Translations under genes and position numbers: made by a program | Shown here: positions 8,134 through 16,080 of the stretch, one piece after another | Layout of the letters: the number at the start of each line of letters is the position of its first letter | How positions within the stretch are numbered: position 1 is the first letter of the stretch | From: Blastococcus sp. TF02A-30 | GTDB taxonomy: Bacteria > Actinomycetota > Actinomycetes > Mycobacteriales > Geodermatophilaceae | Reading direction: 5' to 3' | Assembly (NCBI RefSeq): GCF_003319185.1 | Contig: NZ_QOHJ01000001.1 | Location: 558,001-622,000, forward strand | DNA: 64,000 bases | Notes under the pieces: generated by a model | What the model was told of the DNA's origin: nothing | Database searches by the model: none | The model's input: only the letters and a program-made list of their open reading frames with translations

Positions 8134-9200
8134 TCGTCCCGGCCGATGAAGATGTACTCCTGGACCGACCGGCGCGCAGCAGTCACGTGAGTGCCGAAGC
8201 TGTACCGGTGGTCAACGGCCCGAACCTCGACGCTGCTCTTGACCTTCCCTAGTAGCTCAATGATCCGGTCAGCGGCGGGAACTGCATTCGAGGAATACGA
8301 CAACACAATCGTACCCGAATCGGCGAAGTGCTCGAAGGTTCTCAGTAGCGCATCTTCGATCGTGCGCTTATACGCGAATGGTGTGAATCGTTTCGCCAGC
8401 TTCTTCGTCTTAGTATCATGCATGATCGTGGCGTCCTGCCAGTAACGGCTCAGGCCCTCGAGAAAGTGGTATCGCTTGATGTAGTCATTGTCGTCCGCTG
8501 GTGGCGCATAGGGCGGGTCGAGATAGACCAGGTCGTATGGACCGGGGGCGACGTCGAACACTTCGCCGCAGACAGCCTGACTGGTCCGGCCATTATCGAA
8601 GACCACGGCGTTGTACTCCGCTATGCGCTCACGGAAGTGCTCCCTGAGAGACAGCTTGAGGTCTCGTCGGCCGTCGGTGTACCGGGTTGCGTCGGTGAAC
8701 GTGAAGACGCCGCGCGGCTGACGTCGGGCGGCCGAAAGGACCAGCGCAGAGATCGCGAGATCCCTCTGGCCCGCGGGCAGTCGATCGATGTTCGACCATG
8801 CGGAATCGAGGAAGGTGCGGTCGTCCTCCGTGAAGTAGAGGCCGTCGAACGTTGTGCGGATGAAGTCCCGGTCGTCTGCGGCCGGACCGCAGACCGCGTC
8901 GATCTCGGCGTCGCCCAGCGTCACATCGCTGTTGGCCGTCGTCGCGCGGGCGATCACGGTAGGGAAGTTCAGGTAGTCGCTGCTTGTGACCTCGTACCCC
9001 TGGCACTTGAGCAGGTACGACACCACCCCTGAGCCCGAGAAGGGGTCCGCGGCGGTGGTTCCGCCGACCGCGGCGAAGACCTCTGCAAGGTGCGGCAAGA
9101 GCCGGTACTTGGAGCCCATGTAGCGGAGCCGCGGGAACCGACTGGCCCTAGCCAGGGCCTCTGTAACGTCGATGGTCGGTCGCTCGAGTGCCGCGGTCAC
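8130..9200 (-). CDS. D12-class N6-adenine DNA methyltransferase
   Basis: A 356-aa methylase that would protect host DNA from the adjoining endonuclease. The N-terminus has the D12-class signature RYMGSKYRLLPHL and SAM-binding motif I DPFSGSG (52-58). The catalytic motif IV is DPPY (228-231), followed by ADDNDYIKRYHFLEGL. Length and motif order (I before IV) fit the alpha/Dam-like group. It starts at ATG 9200 and its stop overlaps the endonuclease start, so methylase is made first from the shared transcript. Codon use and lower GC differ from the surrounding genes. It could also act as an orphan regulator of element DNA if the endonuclease is inactive. Confidence 0.9.
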   Translation of the reverse strand: MTAALERPTIDVTEALARASRFPRLRYMGSKYRLLPHLAEVFAAVGGTTAADPFSGSGVVSYLLKCQGYEVTSSDYLNFPTVIARATTANSDVTLGDAEIDAVCGPAADDRDFIRTTFDGLYFTEDDRTFLDSAWSNIDRLPAGQRDLAISALVLSAARRQPRGVFTFTDATRYTDGRRDLKLSLREHFRERIAEYNAVVFDNGRTSQAVCGEVFDVAPGPYDLVYLDPPYAPPADDNDYIKRYHFLEGLSRYWQDATIMHDTKTKKLAKRFTPFAYKRTIEDALLRTFEHFADSGTIVLSYSSNAVPAADRIIELLGKVKSSVEVRAVDHRYSFGTHVTAARRSVQEYIFIGRDE

Positions 9201-9297
9201 GTCTGCAGTCTGTCTTAGGGCACTGACCTAGTCGCATCGACGCACCGGCGCTGCATGACCCTGGTGGTCCGGCTCACGGCTCACCGCTTGCACCATC

Positions 9298-9510
9298 ATG
9301 GACTCTGTGACGCTGGCCCCGGTGCTGCTCTCGGCGGCCGACGCCGCGACCTATGCCGGCGTCCGACCAGCGACCTTGCGGGTCTGGCGGCACCGCTACG
9401 GGCTCACGCGGTGGGGTACGGCCGAGGGGAACCTCTACGACCTCGATGAGTTGGCCGCGATCCTGGCTCGGCGGGTCGGGGACACCGAGGCGGCTGCGGT
9501 GCCTGTCTAG
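9298..9510 (+). CDS. Small MerR/HTH_17-like DNA-binding protein
   Basis: A 70-aa protein with one helix-turn-helix: LLSAADAATYAGVRPATLRVWRHRYG, then a wing-like NLYDLDELAAILARR. It resembles MerR-type or excisionase-type domains without an effector region. It is divergent from the restriction-modification pair, 97 bp from the methylase start, and is the last gene before the attachment site. It may therefore act as a control protein for the restriction genes or as a second recombination accessory factor. No further evidence separates these options. Confidence 0.7.
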   Translation: MDSVTLAPVLLSAADAATYAGVRPATLRVWRHRYGLTRWGTAEGNLYDLDELAAILARRVGDTEAAAVPV

Positions 9511-9646
9511 GACTGTGCAGGCTCGTGGTGCCACTTTGGTGGCCACCGAGCGACGTTCAGCGGCATTCGTCGTCGTCCGTAGGTGATCGCATAGGGTGCT
9601 GACCTCGGAAAACGTACTTCCACGGATGTTGATGGACCCCCCGCGA

Positions 9647-9693
9647 GCGGACTTTTAATCCGCGGGTTGTGGGTTCGATCCCCACGGGGCCCA
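9647..9693 (+). other. attR: 3' fragment of tRNA-Lys(UUU)
   Basis: This stretch matches the 3' part of a tRNA. It has an anticodon stem GCGGA/TCCGC around loop CTTTTAA (anticodon TTT at 9654-9656), variable GGGTT, T-arm GTGGG-TTCGATC-CCCAC, acceptor strand GGGGCCC and discriminator A. No D-arm or matching 5' acceptor strand precedes it, so it is not a functional gene. Integration into a tRNA 3' end leaves exactly such a copy at the far end of an element. The intact tRNA-Lys should therefore lie beyond the integrase, left of the window. Confidence 0.8.
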
Positions 9694-9741
9694 CGCACGC
9701 CGGCCTCCTCACCGGCGCGTCGCCGGCCAGGAGCCGGGATC

Positions 9742-10305
9742 TCAGCGCCTGGTCTCGTACCTGGTCAGGAGCACGCCGTCGGGAAACGTCCGGGTCTCCA
9801 CCAGGGTGAGGTCCACCCAGTTGTCCAGGGCGGTGAAGAACGGCGTGCCGCCGCCCACCAGGACCGGTGCGGTGACCAGCACGTACTCGTCGATCAGCCC
9901 GGCCCGCATCGCGGTCGCGGCGAGGGTGGCGCCGCCGATGTCCATGGGGCCGCCGTCCTCGGCCTTGAGCCTGGTGATCTCGGCGACCGCGTCGCCGGTC
10001 ACCAGGCGGGCGTTCCAGTCGACCGGGCGGTCGGTCGAGGAGAACACCACCTTCGGCATGTCCCGCCAGCGGCGGGCGAACTCCTTGTCCGCCGGGGTGG
10101 CGTCGGGCAGCTGGTCGGCGGTCGGCCAGTGGGCGCTCATGTTGTCCCACAGCTTTCGCCCGTACAGCGCCGTGCCGGTCGCACCCACCCGGTCGGACCA
10201 GTACTGGAACAGCTCGTCGCTGGGCACGCTCCAGCCGAGGTCGCCGCCGGGCGCGGTGACGTAGCCGTCCACGCTCAGGTTCATGGCGAAGGTCAGTGTC
10301 CGCAT
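9742..10305 (-). CDS. Dihydrofolate reductase / RibD C-terminal family protein
   Basis: A 187-aa NADPH-dependent reductase-like protein of the RibD_C family. It has the typical opening TFAMNLSVDGYVTAPGGDLGW, GRKLWDNM, the loop VVFSSTDRPVDWNARL, GGPMDIGGATLAATAMRAGLIDEY and the C-terminal VLVGGGTPFFTAL. Stand-alone members of this size are very common in actinobacteria and usually have no known substrate; the protein is not a real folate enzyme by default. It is the first chromosomal gene after the attachment site and is encoded away from the YjbR gene across a 118-bp gap. Confidence 0.9.
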   Translation of the reverse strand: MRTLTFAMNLSVDGYVTAPGGDLGWSVPSDELFQYWSDRVGATGTALYGRKLWDNMSAHWPTADQLPDATPADKEFARRWRDMPKVVFSSTDRPVDWNARLVTGDAVAEITRLKAEDGGPMDIGGATLAATAMRAGLIDEYVLVTAPVLVGGGTPFFTALDNWVDLTLVETRTFPDGVLLTRYETRR

Positions 10306-10423
10306 GGCGTCAGCCTCCCGTGAGTCGGTCGTCGGCGTACCGACCAGAACGGCGCGGCAGAATCATCGGTCGGGTCGCACTCCACGGACGATGAGCCGGG
10401 CCCGCCGTGCCCGTCGTACGTGC

Positions 10424-10783
10424 ATGGCGGGGATCGAGGACGTCCGGCCGCTGGGCACCGCGCTGGAGCGCTCGTACGAGGTGCGGGTGCGCGGCCGGCT
10501 GAAGTTCCGGGTCGGGCAGCTGGTCTACGTGGCCTTCTCCCTCGACGAGCGGGTCATGGGCTTCGCGTTCCCGAAGGAGGAGCGGCTCGCGCTCGTCCGA
10601 GGCGAGCCGGGCACGTTCCACCTGCCGCCGGCGGCGGACCTGCGGTTCCACTGGGTCCACGCCGTCCTCGCCGCGCTGGACCCGGCGGAAGCCCGCGAGC
10701 TCGTGGTCGACGCCTGGCGCATGGTCGTGCCCCGCAAGGTCGCCGCCGCCTACGACAGCCTCCACCCGGCAGGCCCGGGCTGA
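10424..10783 (+). CDS. MmcQ/YjbR family protein
   Basis: A 119-aa protein of the MmcQ/YjbR (CyaY-like fold) family, common in actinobacteria and of unknown function. Diagnostic stretches are RGRLKFRVGQLVYVAFSLDE, MGFAFPKEERLALV, and the C-terminal ELVVDAWRMVVPRKVAAAYD. I chose ATG 10424 because the family starts near here (MAGIEDV); an in-frame ATG at 10391 would add an Arg-rich tail that does not look native. It is monocistronic. Confidence 0.8.
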   Translation: MAGIEDVRPLGTALERSYEVRVRGRLKFRVGQLVYVAFSLDERVMGFAFPKEERLALVRGEPGTFHLPPAADLRFHWVHAVLAALDPAEARELVVDAWRMVVPRKVAAAYDSLHPAGPG

Positions 10784-11086
10784 GCCGTCGGCAGCTGGGA
10801 GGACACGCCGCGGCGACTTGAGCCGAACCGGGTCACCGGCTGTAAATCAGCGCTGTTCACGCATGTCGAGCGTGGGTTCTGTCGACTTGTGGCCGTGTGA
10901 CACGGCGGTCAGCGGCCGCCGCGTTGGCCCAGGCAACGATTCGAACACGCGCCGTCCCGCGGTGTGGCAACGGGCCGTTTCCCGGGCATCCGCCACCTAC
11001 CTTTCTGGCACCCCGCTCGGCCGTCTCCGGTGGCGAGCGGGGGCCGGCGCTCTTCCCCAGCGACCGGCAACCACACGGATGTGGAG
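10784..11086 (+). other. Intergenic region with hairpins
   Basis: About 300 bp without a convincing gene. It contains a perfect inverted repeat CCCCGCTCG (11011-11019) / CGAGCGGGG (11034-11042). A short CCACA-CGGA-TGTGG hairpin (11071-11084) overlaps the RBS of the next gene and could dampen its translation. No clear promoter is recognised. Confidence 0.4.
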
Positions 11087-11725
11087 ATGGTGAGACACGT
11101 GCGCGTTCCGTCCAGCAGTGACGTCGTCCTCGAGGACGTCGGTCGCGTCGGCTGGTGGCTGGTCGTCGGCGAGACCGACGGCCCCCGCCAGGTCGTGGCC
11201 GGTCCCTTCCCCGACCGCGCCGAGGCCGGCTTCGCCGCGGCCACGGTCCTCACCGAGGCCGCCTGCCCGGCCTACGGGATCCGCCGGGAGGACGGCTCGC
11301 TCGGGCGCCGGCCGTCCCCGCAGGAGTGGGCGTGGCTGGCCCACCTCGGGGAGCAGCTGGAGCGCCTGCCCGACGAGTGGTCCGACATCCTCTCCGACGA
11401 GGACCCGCTGACCACCCTGGTCGTCGAGGTGACCGCCGCGCTGAGCGAGGCAGGCCTGCCGCTGCACGACGCCGCGGGCGAGGCTGCCGAGCTGGGCGGC
11501 GCCTGCCTCACCCCGCAGCCCGGGCTGGGCGGCATCGTCGTGGCCTGGCGGCAGCACGACCGGATGAGCGTGGAGCGGGTGCACGGCGGCGGCGCGGACG
11601 TCGCGGTCCAGGCGGTCATGAACCTGGCCCTGGCCCACGTGCTCATCGCCCGCGGCTTCGACGTCGAGCCGCTCGGTGACGCGGCGGGGCACGTCGTCCG
11701 GGGGGCGGCACCCGCGGCGGGCTGA
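11087..11725 (+). CDS. Conserved-looking hypothetical protein
   Basis: A 212-aa soluble protein starting at ATG 11087 with GTGGAG just before it. The N-terminus looks like a small beta-domain (RVGWWLVVGETDGPRQVVAGPFPDRAEAGFAA), reminiscent of short actinobacterial proteins that pair a WWLV strand with a PDRAEA helix. The second half (from about residue 110) is a mixed alpha/beta segment ending ALAHVLIARGFDVEPLGD. No catalytic motif, signal peptide or membrane helix is seen. It is convergent with the envelope operon. Function unknown. Confidence 0.75.
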   Translation: MVRHVRVPSSSDVVLEDVGRVGWWLVVGETDGPRQVVAGPFPDRAEAGFAAATVLTEAACPAYGIRREDGSLGRRPSPQEWAWLAHLGEQLERLPDEWSDILSDEDPLTTLVVEVTAALSEAGLPLHDAAGEAAELGGACLTPQPGLGGIVVAWRQHDRMSVERVHGGGADVAVQAVMNLALAHVLIARGFDVEPLGDAAGHVVRGAAPAAG

Positions 11726-11730
11726 CGCGC

Positions 11731-12789
11731 TCAGACGGTCTCGGGCACCAGCTCCGTGCGCGGCGCGGTGCCGGGGTCGCGCCGCCACGACCGGTTCCGC
11801 CGCCAGAAGACGTAGGTGCACAGCCCGATCGGGATCGGCAGCACGTAGGTCAGCGCCCGGAAGACGAGCACGGCGGCGGCCACCATCGCCCGGGCACCCC
11901 CGGCGGCGGCCAGACCGGTGATCAGCGCCAGCTCGATCACGCCGAGCCCGCCGGGGGTGAAGGGGACGGCGGTGAGCAGCCGGGCGAAGGCGAACACGGC
12001 CAGCGCCTCGACGAGGCTCACCTGGTCGCCGTCGACGCCGACGAAGCGCAGCGCCAGCAGCAGCACGGCGAACAGCGACAGGTGGCTGACCAGCGTGGCC
12101 AGGGTGATCCAGTGCCACCGCGCCCGCAGGAGCAGCGCCGTCCGGTCGCGGAACTTCGTCGTCGCCCGTTCCCAGCCGGTGACCGGACCGCGGTGGAACG
12201 GCCGGCGCAGCGCCGAGGCCACCCGGCCCGCCGCCGTGCCGATCCGCTCGGCGCCGGCCGGGCTGCGCAGCAGCGAGCCGAGCAGCACGACGGCGGCGGT
12301 CAGGGCCAGCACCCCGAGCACGCCCGCGGTCACCCGTCCGGCGCTCGGCGTCGAGCTCAACGCCAGCAGGGCCAGGGCCAGCACCGGCAGCCCCAGCTTG
12401 GAGAAGTTGTTCCAGAGCCCGGAGACCAGCAGCGCCACGGAGGTGCGGGAGCGGGAGAAGCCCCACGAGGAGTTCATGCCGTAGGTCAGGCCCAGCGCGA
12501 TCGCCGCGCCGCCGAGCACCGTGTTGGAGACCGCCGTCGTCGTCTCGGTGGAGACGAAGGCCTGCCGCAGCGTCAGCCCGGGCGTCGTCGCGACCATGAC
12601 GAACTGGTAGGTGGCCAGGTTCCAGGCGGCGGCCAGCGCCAGCACGGTCAGCTCGAGCCAGGTCATGTCGCGGACCGACGTCCAGACGGCGGAGAGGCTG
12701 GTGAACTGCGGCAGGAACCACGCGAAGACGCCGGCCACCAGGGCCAGGGAGAGCACCGCACCGAGGACCCGGCGCGCCCGCGGGCTCAC
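11731..12789 (-). CDS. AglD/UPF0104-type flippase-like integral membrane protein
   Basis: A 352-aa polytopic membrane protein with about eight hydrophobic helices, of the lysylphosphatidylglycerol synthase TM-domain family (UPF0104, MprF/AglD-like). Typical features are TETTTAVSNTVLGGAAIALGLTYGM near helix 2-3, the loop WNNFSKLGLP, and FTPGGLGVIELALITGL in the C-terminal half. These domains are linked to translocation of lipid-linked molecules. GTG 12789 overlaps the stop of the upstream lipoprotein gene (GTGA). It is the last gene of a three-gene envelope operon with the PAP2/kinase fusion, which suggests a shared role in lipid or glycolipid handling at the membrane. Confidence 0.85.
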   Translation of the reverse strand: MSPRARRVLGAVLSLALVAGVFAWFLPQFTSLSAVWTSVRDMTWLELTVLALAAAWNLATYQFVMVATTPGLTLRQAFVSTETTTAVSNTVLGGAAIALGLTYGMNSSWGFSRSRTSVALLVSGLWNNFSKLGLPVLALALLALSSTPSAGRVTAGVLGVLALTAAVVLLGSLLRSPAGAERIGTAAGRVASALRRPFHRGPVTGWERATTKFRDRTALLLRARWHWITLATLVSHLSLFAVLLLALRFVGVDGDQVSLVEALAVFAFARLLTAVPFTPGGLGVIELALITGLAAAGGARAMVAAAVLVFRALTYVLPIPIGLCTYVFWRRNRSWRRDPGTAPRTELVPETV

Positions 12790-13368
12790 CGGTCGCCGTC
12801 CGGGTCGAGCTCCAGCCGGCCGTCGGTCTGCTCCTCGACGGCGGCGCGGACGGCGTCGCGCGGGACGGCGCCGATCCCCTGGGTGGCGAAACCGAGCGGC
12901 TCGGCCCGGTTCTCCCCGGAGAGCCGGAACAGCACGCTGATGCACCCGCCCTCGAACAGGTAGGACCGCGTCCCCACGTACTGCGGCGTGACCTCGGTGA
13001 CCCGCTCCCAGCGCTGCATCCCCTCCCGGTCGCTGGGGATCTGGGTGGCGCCGGTGGTGTCGCAGCCGCCGTCGAGGCGGATCTCCACGGCGTGCACCCC
13101 GTCGCGGTCGGAGTCCAGCCAGAAGCGGGCCTCGTCGTCGCTCGCCTCCAGCCCGGCGACGTCCCAGCCCAGGGGCAGCGCCTCCAGGCAGGGCACCCAG
13201 GTCGCCGTCGGCACCGACTGGGCCAGCAGCACGACGCCGTTGGCGGGGGTGCCCCTCGTCGCCCTCGCGGCAGGCGAGCACCTCCGAGTGGAGCACGACC
13301 GGGCGCACGCAGCCGGCGAGCAGGAGGAGGACCAGGGCGGCCAGCACCGCGCCCGGGCGGCGGGTCAC
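12786..13368 (-). pseudogene. Lipoprotein gene split by a one-base frameshift
   Basis: Two frames join into one plausible 193-aa lipoprotein. From GTG 13368 the product has Arg-rich residues, a hydrophobic stretch and lipobox LAGC with Cys at 20, then HSEVLACREGDEG. The frame then shifts at a CCCC run (13252-13255 on the + strand). The remaining 150 residues read cleanly in the next frame (TPANGVVLLAQSVPTATW, ending DPDGDR). Removing one C restores the full frame. Both ends keep GTGA overlaps with their operon neighbours, so the gene was recently intact, or the base is a sequencing error. The exported part has four or more Cys and no family I recognise. Confidence 0.75.
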
Positions 13369-15089
13369 AGCGGCGACCCGAGCAGGCCGACGGTGATGAC
13401 GGCGGCGCCGCCGGCGAGCACCAGGGTGACCGCGGTCAGCCCGAACCGCCGCCACGTCCAGCGCTGGATGTGCACGGGGGGCAGCCGGAAGGGCAGCAGC
13501 GCCAGGAAGTCCGCCTGCAGGTCGCGGCCCCGCTTGGCCTCCTGGCGCAGCATCCGGCGCAGCTGGGTGGGCATCGTCAGCCCGCGCGTGGCGGCGAACG
13601 CCTCGGCGATCTCCTCGTCGCTGAACTGCCGCCGCGCCCGCTCGAACACCCGCCGCGCGTCGGTGCGCAGCGCCAGCACCAGCATCATGTTCGCCAGGTC
13701 CACCGCCTGCCGCCACGGGCTCGGGCGCACCTCGGCGAAGGCCGAGTCGATGACGAACAGCGTGCCGTCGCGCACCAGCAGGTTGGCCGGCTTGATGTCG
13801 CGGTGCGCCATGCCGACGTCCCACATCCGGCGCACGGCGAACAGCCCCTGGTCGATGATCGAGTCGTCGACCTCCGCGTCGCCGACCTCCTGCGCCCCCG
13901 CGATGAACTCCGTCACGAGCAGGTACTCGCGCTCCGGGGTGATCTCCACGATCCCGAGCGGGTGCGGCACCGGCAGCGCCGCCTCCCAGAACAGCCGCAG
14001 GATGTAGTCCTCGTACTGCACCAGCCGCCGCACCGTGTGGAACGGCTTCTCGTCCTCGAGCCGGCCGTAGAGCAGCGTCCGGCCGAGCTTGTACCAGCGG
14101 TCGGACCGCACGTGGGTGATCGCGTAGAGCTTGCCGAACACGCAGCTGTCGCCGTCGTCGGCCGAGGGGTCGCCCTTGACCGCGATCTTCAGCGGCGTCG
14201 AGCCGCCCGACCCGGCCAGCCCGAACGGCGTCACCTCGGTGGCCAGCAGGCCGAGCTGGTCCTGCAGCGCGCGGACGATCGCATCGCCCCGCTCGCCGCT
14301 GACGTCCAGGTGCGCCGGCCGGCCCCGGCTGTAGCGGACGGGGTACACCGAGTTCGGCGTGAGCAGCCGGAAGGCGGTCAGCGGCCCCGCGACGCCCAGC
14401 ACGGCACCCGCGACGATGCCCGAGGGGTGGTCCTGCGCCAGGTAGAGCCGGGACAGCGCGGTGACCACGAGCAGCCCGCAGACCACCCACTTGCCGATCG
14501 TGCGCTTGTGCCCGGGCGGGACCAGCGCGTACAGCGTGCTGACCAGGAAGGCGGCCAGCACGGTCATCGGCAGCGACGGCATCGCGAAGCCCGACCACGA
14601 GCCGGCCAGCTCCACCTCGAACGGGCGCGGCCGCTGCAGCGTCGTGGACATGACCGCGGCGACGTTGACGACGACGAGGACGACGCCGAACCAGACGAAC
14701 AGGTGGCGCCACCGCCGGAAGGCCACCAGGAGCACGAGGTTGGTCAGCCACATGGCGTGCAGCGCCCGTTCGGTCGCCAGGACGCCGGCCACCTCGGCGA
14801 CGTCGATGCCGATCGGGGTCCGCAGCGCGGCGAAGGCCTGCAGCACCCGGGTGTCGGCGACGTCGAAGTAGCGGATCGTGCCGGTGACGACGACGACCAC
14901 CCAGGCCACCAGGACCAGGCCGCTCAGCGCCAGCCACCACTTCCCCGACGTGCGCAGCTGCCGGGGCAGCGCCGGTGGCTCGCCCGAGGGCCGCCGGCGG
15001 CGCCGGACACGGGCGATCGCCGGCGGGGCCGGACGCACGGCCGGGCCCGTCGCACCTGCGGGAGGCAGCGCCTGCGGCACCGACGCCAT
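13365..15089 (-). CDS. PAP2-like membrane domain fused to a kinase-like domain
   Basis: A 574-aa protein. After a Pro/Arg-rich cytoplasmic start, residues about 50-245 carry six hydrophobic helices of the PAP2 type with the three motif positions recognisable: QRPRP (152-156), PSLP (171-174) and SRLYLAQDHPSG (213-224). Canonical catalytic residues are replaced: no Lys in motif 1, Pro174 for the motif 2 His, Asp220 and Gly224 for the motif 3 His and Asp. Residues about 285-530 resemble an ePK/RIO-like kinase, with IAVK near 302-305, HRDIKPANLL (H429, R430, D431, N436) and VIDSA (D448). A final hydrophobic helix lies at 550-570. It is the first gene of an operon with the lipoprotein and flippase-like genes. 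It may phosphorylate or sense a lipid-linked substrate; activity is inferred. Confidence 0.85.
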   Translation of the reverse strand: MASVPQALPPAGATGPAVRPAPPAIARVRRRRRPSGEPPALPRQLRTSGKWWLALSGLVLVAWVVVVVTGTIRYFDVADTRVLQAFAALRTPIGIDVAEVAGVLATERALHAMWLTNLVLLVAFRRWRHLFVWFGVVLVVVNVAAVMSTTLQRPRPFEVELAGSWSGFAMPSLPMTVLAAFLVSTLYALVPPGHKRTIGKWVVCGLLVVTALSRLYLAQDHPSGIVAGAVLGVAGPLTAFRLLTPNSVYPVRYSRGRPAHLDVSGERGDAIVRALQDQLGLLATEVTPFGLAGSGGSTPLKIAVKGDPSADDGDSCVFGKLYAITHVRSDRWYKLGRTLLYGRLEDEKPFHTVRRLVQYEDYILRLFWEAALPVPHPLGIVEITPEREYLLVTEFIAGAQEVGDAEVDDSIIDQGLFAVRRMWDVGMAHRDIKPANLLVRDGTLFVIDSAFAEVRPSPWRQAVDLANMMLVLALRTDARRVFERARRQFSDEEIAEAFAATRGLTMPTQLRRMLRQEAKRGRDLQADFLALLPFRLPPVHIQRWTWRRFGLTAVTLVLAGGAAVITVGLLGSPL

Positions 15090-15161
15090 GTCGCCGAATG
15101 GTGCCCGCCGCGGGGCGCCGGGACCATCCCCTTTCGTCCCTGTCGCGCTCTACCGTGAGCC

Positions 15162-16070
15162 GTGCCCACCGGCCGGGGTGCCCTGCGCGCCGTCCTCGCC
15201 GCCGTCCTCGTCGCGCTCGCGGCCTGCGGTGGCACCCCGGCGCCGGCGCCGGGACAGGACGGCACGATCCGGTTCGCGTCCTACGACTTCCCGGAGAACC
15301 AGATCCTGGTGGAGGTCTACGCCGAGGCGGTCCGGCGCGCGGGCCTGCCGGTGTCGGTGCAGCACGGCATCGGCACCCGGGAGGTCGTCTCCCCGGCGCT
15401 CCAGCAGGGCGTCGTCGACGTCGTCGTCGACTACCTGGGGACGGCGCTGGTGTTCGCCCGGCCCGGGTTCCCGCGGCTGCCCGCCGCGCCCGACGAGATG
15501 CACGCGGTGCTGACCCGGACGATGGGTGGGCGCGGGGTGGACGTCCTCACCCCGTCGTCGGCCGAGGACCAGAACGGGTTCGTCGTCACCGCCGCGTTCG
15601 CCGCGGAGCACGGCGTCCGCACCCTCTCCGACCTGGCGCCGCTGTCGCCGCAGCTGGTGTTCGGCGGACCGCCCGAGTGCCCCGACCGGCCGCTGTGCCT
15701 GCTGGGCCTGGAGGAGGTGTACGACCTGCGCTTCGGCGACGTGCTGAGCATGCCCACGCGGGCGGCGACGCTGGAGGCGCTGCTGTCGGGGCAGGTCGAC
15801 GTGGGCATGCTCGAGACGACCGACGCCCGGCTGGCCGTGGCGCCGGTCGTCCTGCTGGCCGACGACCGCGGGCTGCAGCCGCGCGAGAACGTCGTCCCGA
15901 TGGTGCGGGCGGAGGTGACCGACCGCTGGGGTGACCGGCTGCGGACGGCGCTGGACCAGACCAGCGCCGCGCTGGACACCGAGGACCTGGTCGAGCTGAA
16001 CCGGGCGGTCGAGCTCGACGGCCGGACCCCGGCCGAGGCGGCCGCGACCTGGTGGGACCGGCAGAGCTGA
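15162..16070 (+). CDS. Glycine betaine/choline-type (OpuAC) substrate-binding lipoprotein
   Basis: A 302-aa secreted lipoprotein: hydrophobic signal peptide with lipobox LAAC (Cys 22), then an OpuAC-like periplasmic binding fold. Features include IRFASYDFPENQILVEVYAEAVRRAG, VSPALQQGVVDVVVDYLGTAL and an ELNRAVELDGRTPAEAAATWW ending typical of osmoprotectant-binding proteins. The start is GTG 15162. No permease or ATPase gene lies next to it, so it either serves a transporter encoded elsewhere or has another role. The ligand is unverified; compatible solute or choline-like compounds are the usual ligands. Confidence 0.85.
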   Translation: MPTGRGALRAVLAAVLVALAACGGTPAPAPGQDGTIRFASYDFPENQILVEVYAEAVRRAGLPVSVQHGIGTREVVSPALQQGVVDVVVDYLGTALVFARPGFPRLPAAPDEMHAVLTRTMGGRGVDVLTPSSAEDQNGFVVTAAFAAEHGVRTLSDLAPLSPQLVFGGPPECPDRPLCLLGLEEVYDLRFGDVLSMPTRAATLEALLSGQVDVGMLETTDARLAVAPVVLLADDRGLQPRENVVPMVRAEVTDRWGDRLRTALDQTSAALDTEDLVELNRAVELDGRTPAEAAATWWDRQS

Positions 16071-16080
16071 TCGGCCGGGT

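Noticed and set aside
9507-10150. Leftward ORFs across 9557-9698 translating to a VGPVGIEPTTRGLKVRS-like peptide
   Set aside because: This is the familiar artefact of translating the antisense of a tRNA 3' end; the DNA is the tRNA-Lys fragment.
11731-14940. 1069-aa leftward open frame
   Set aside because: Only the parts corresponding to the flippase-like gene and the lipoprotein start are real; the rest is an off-frame read-through of the PAP2/kinase gene.
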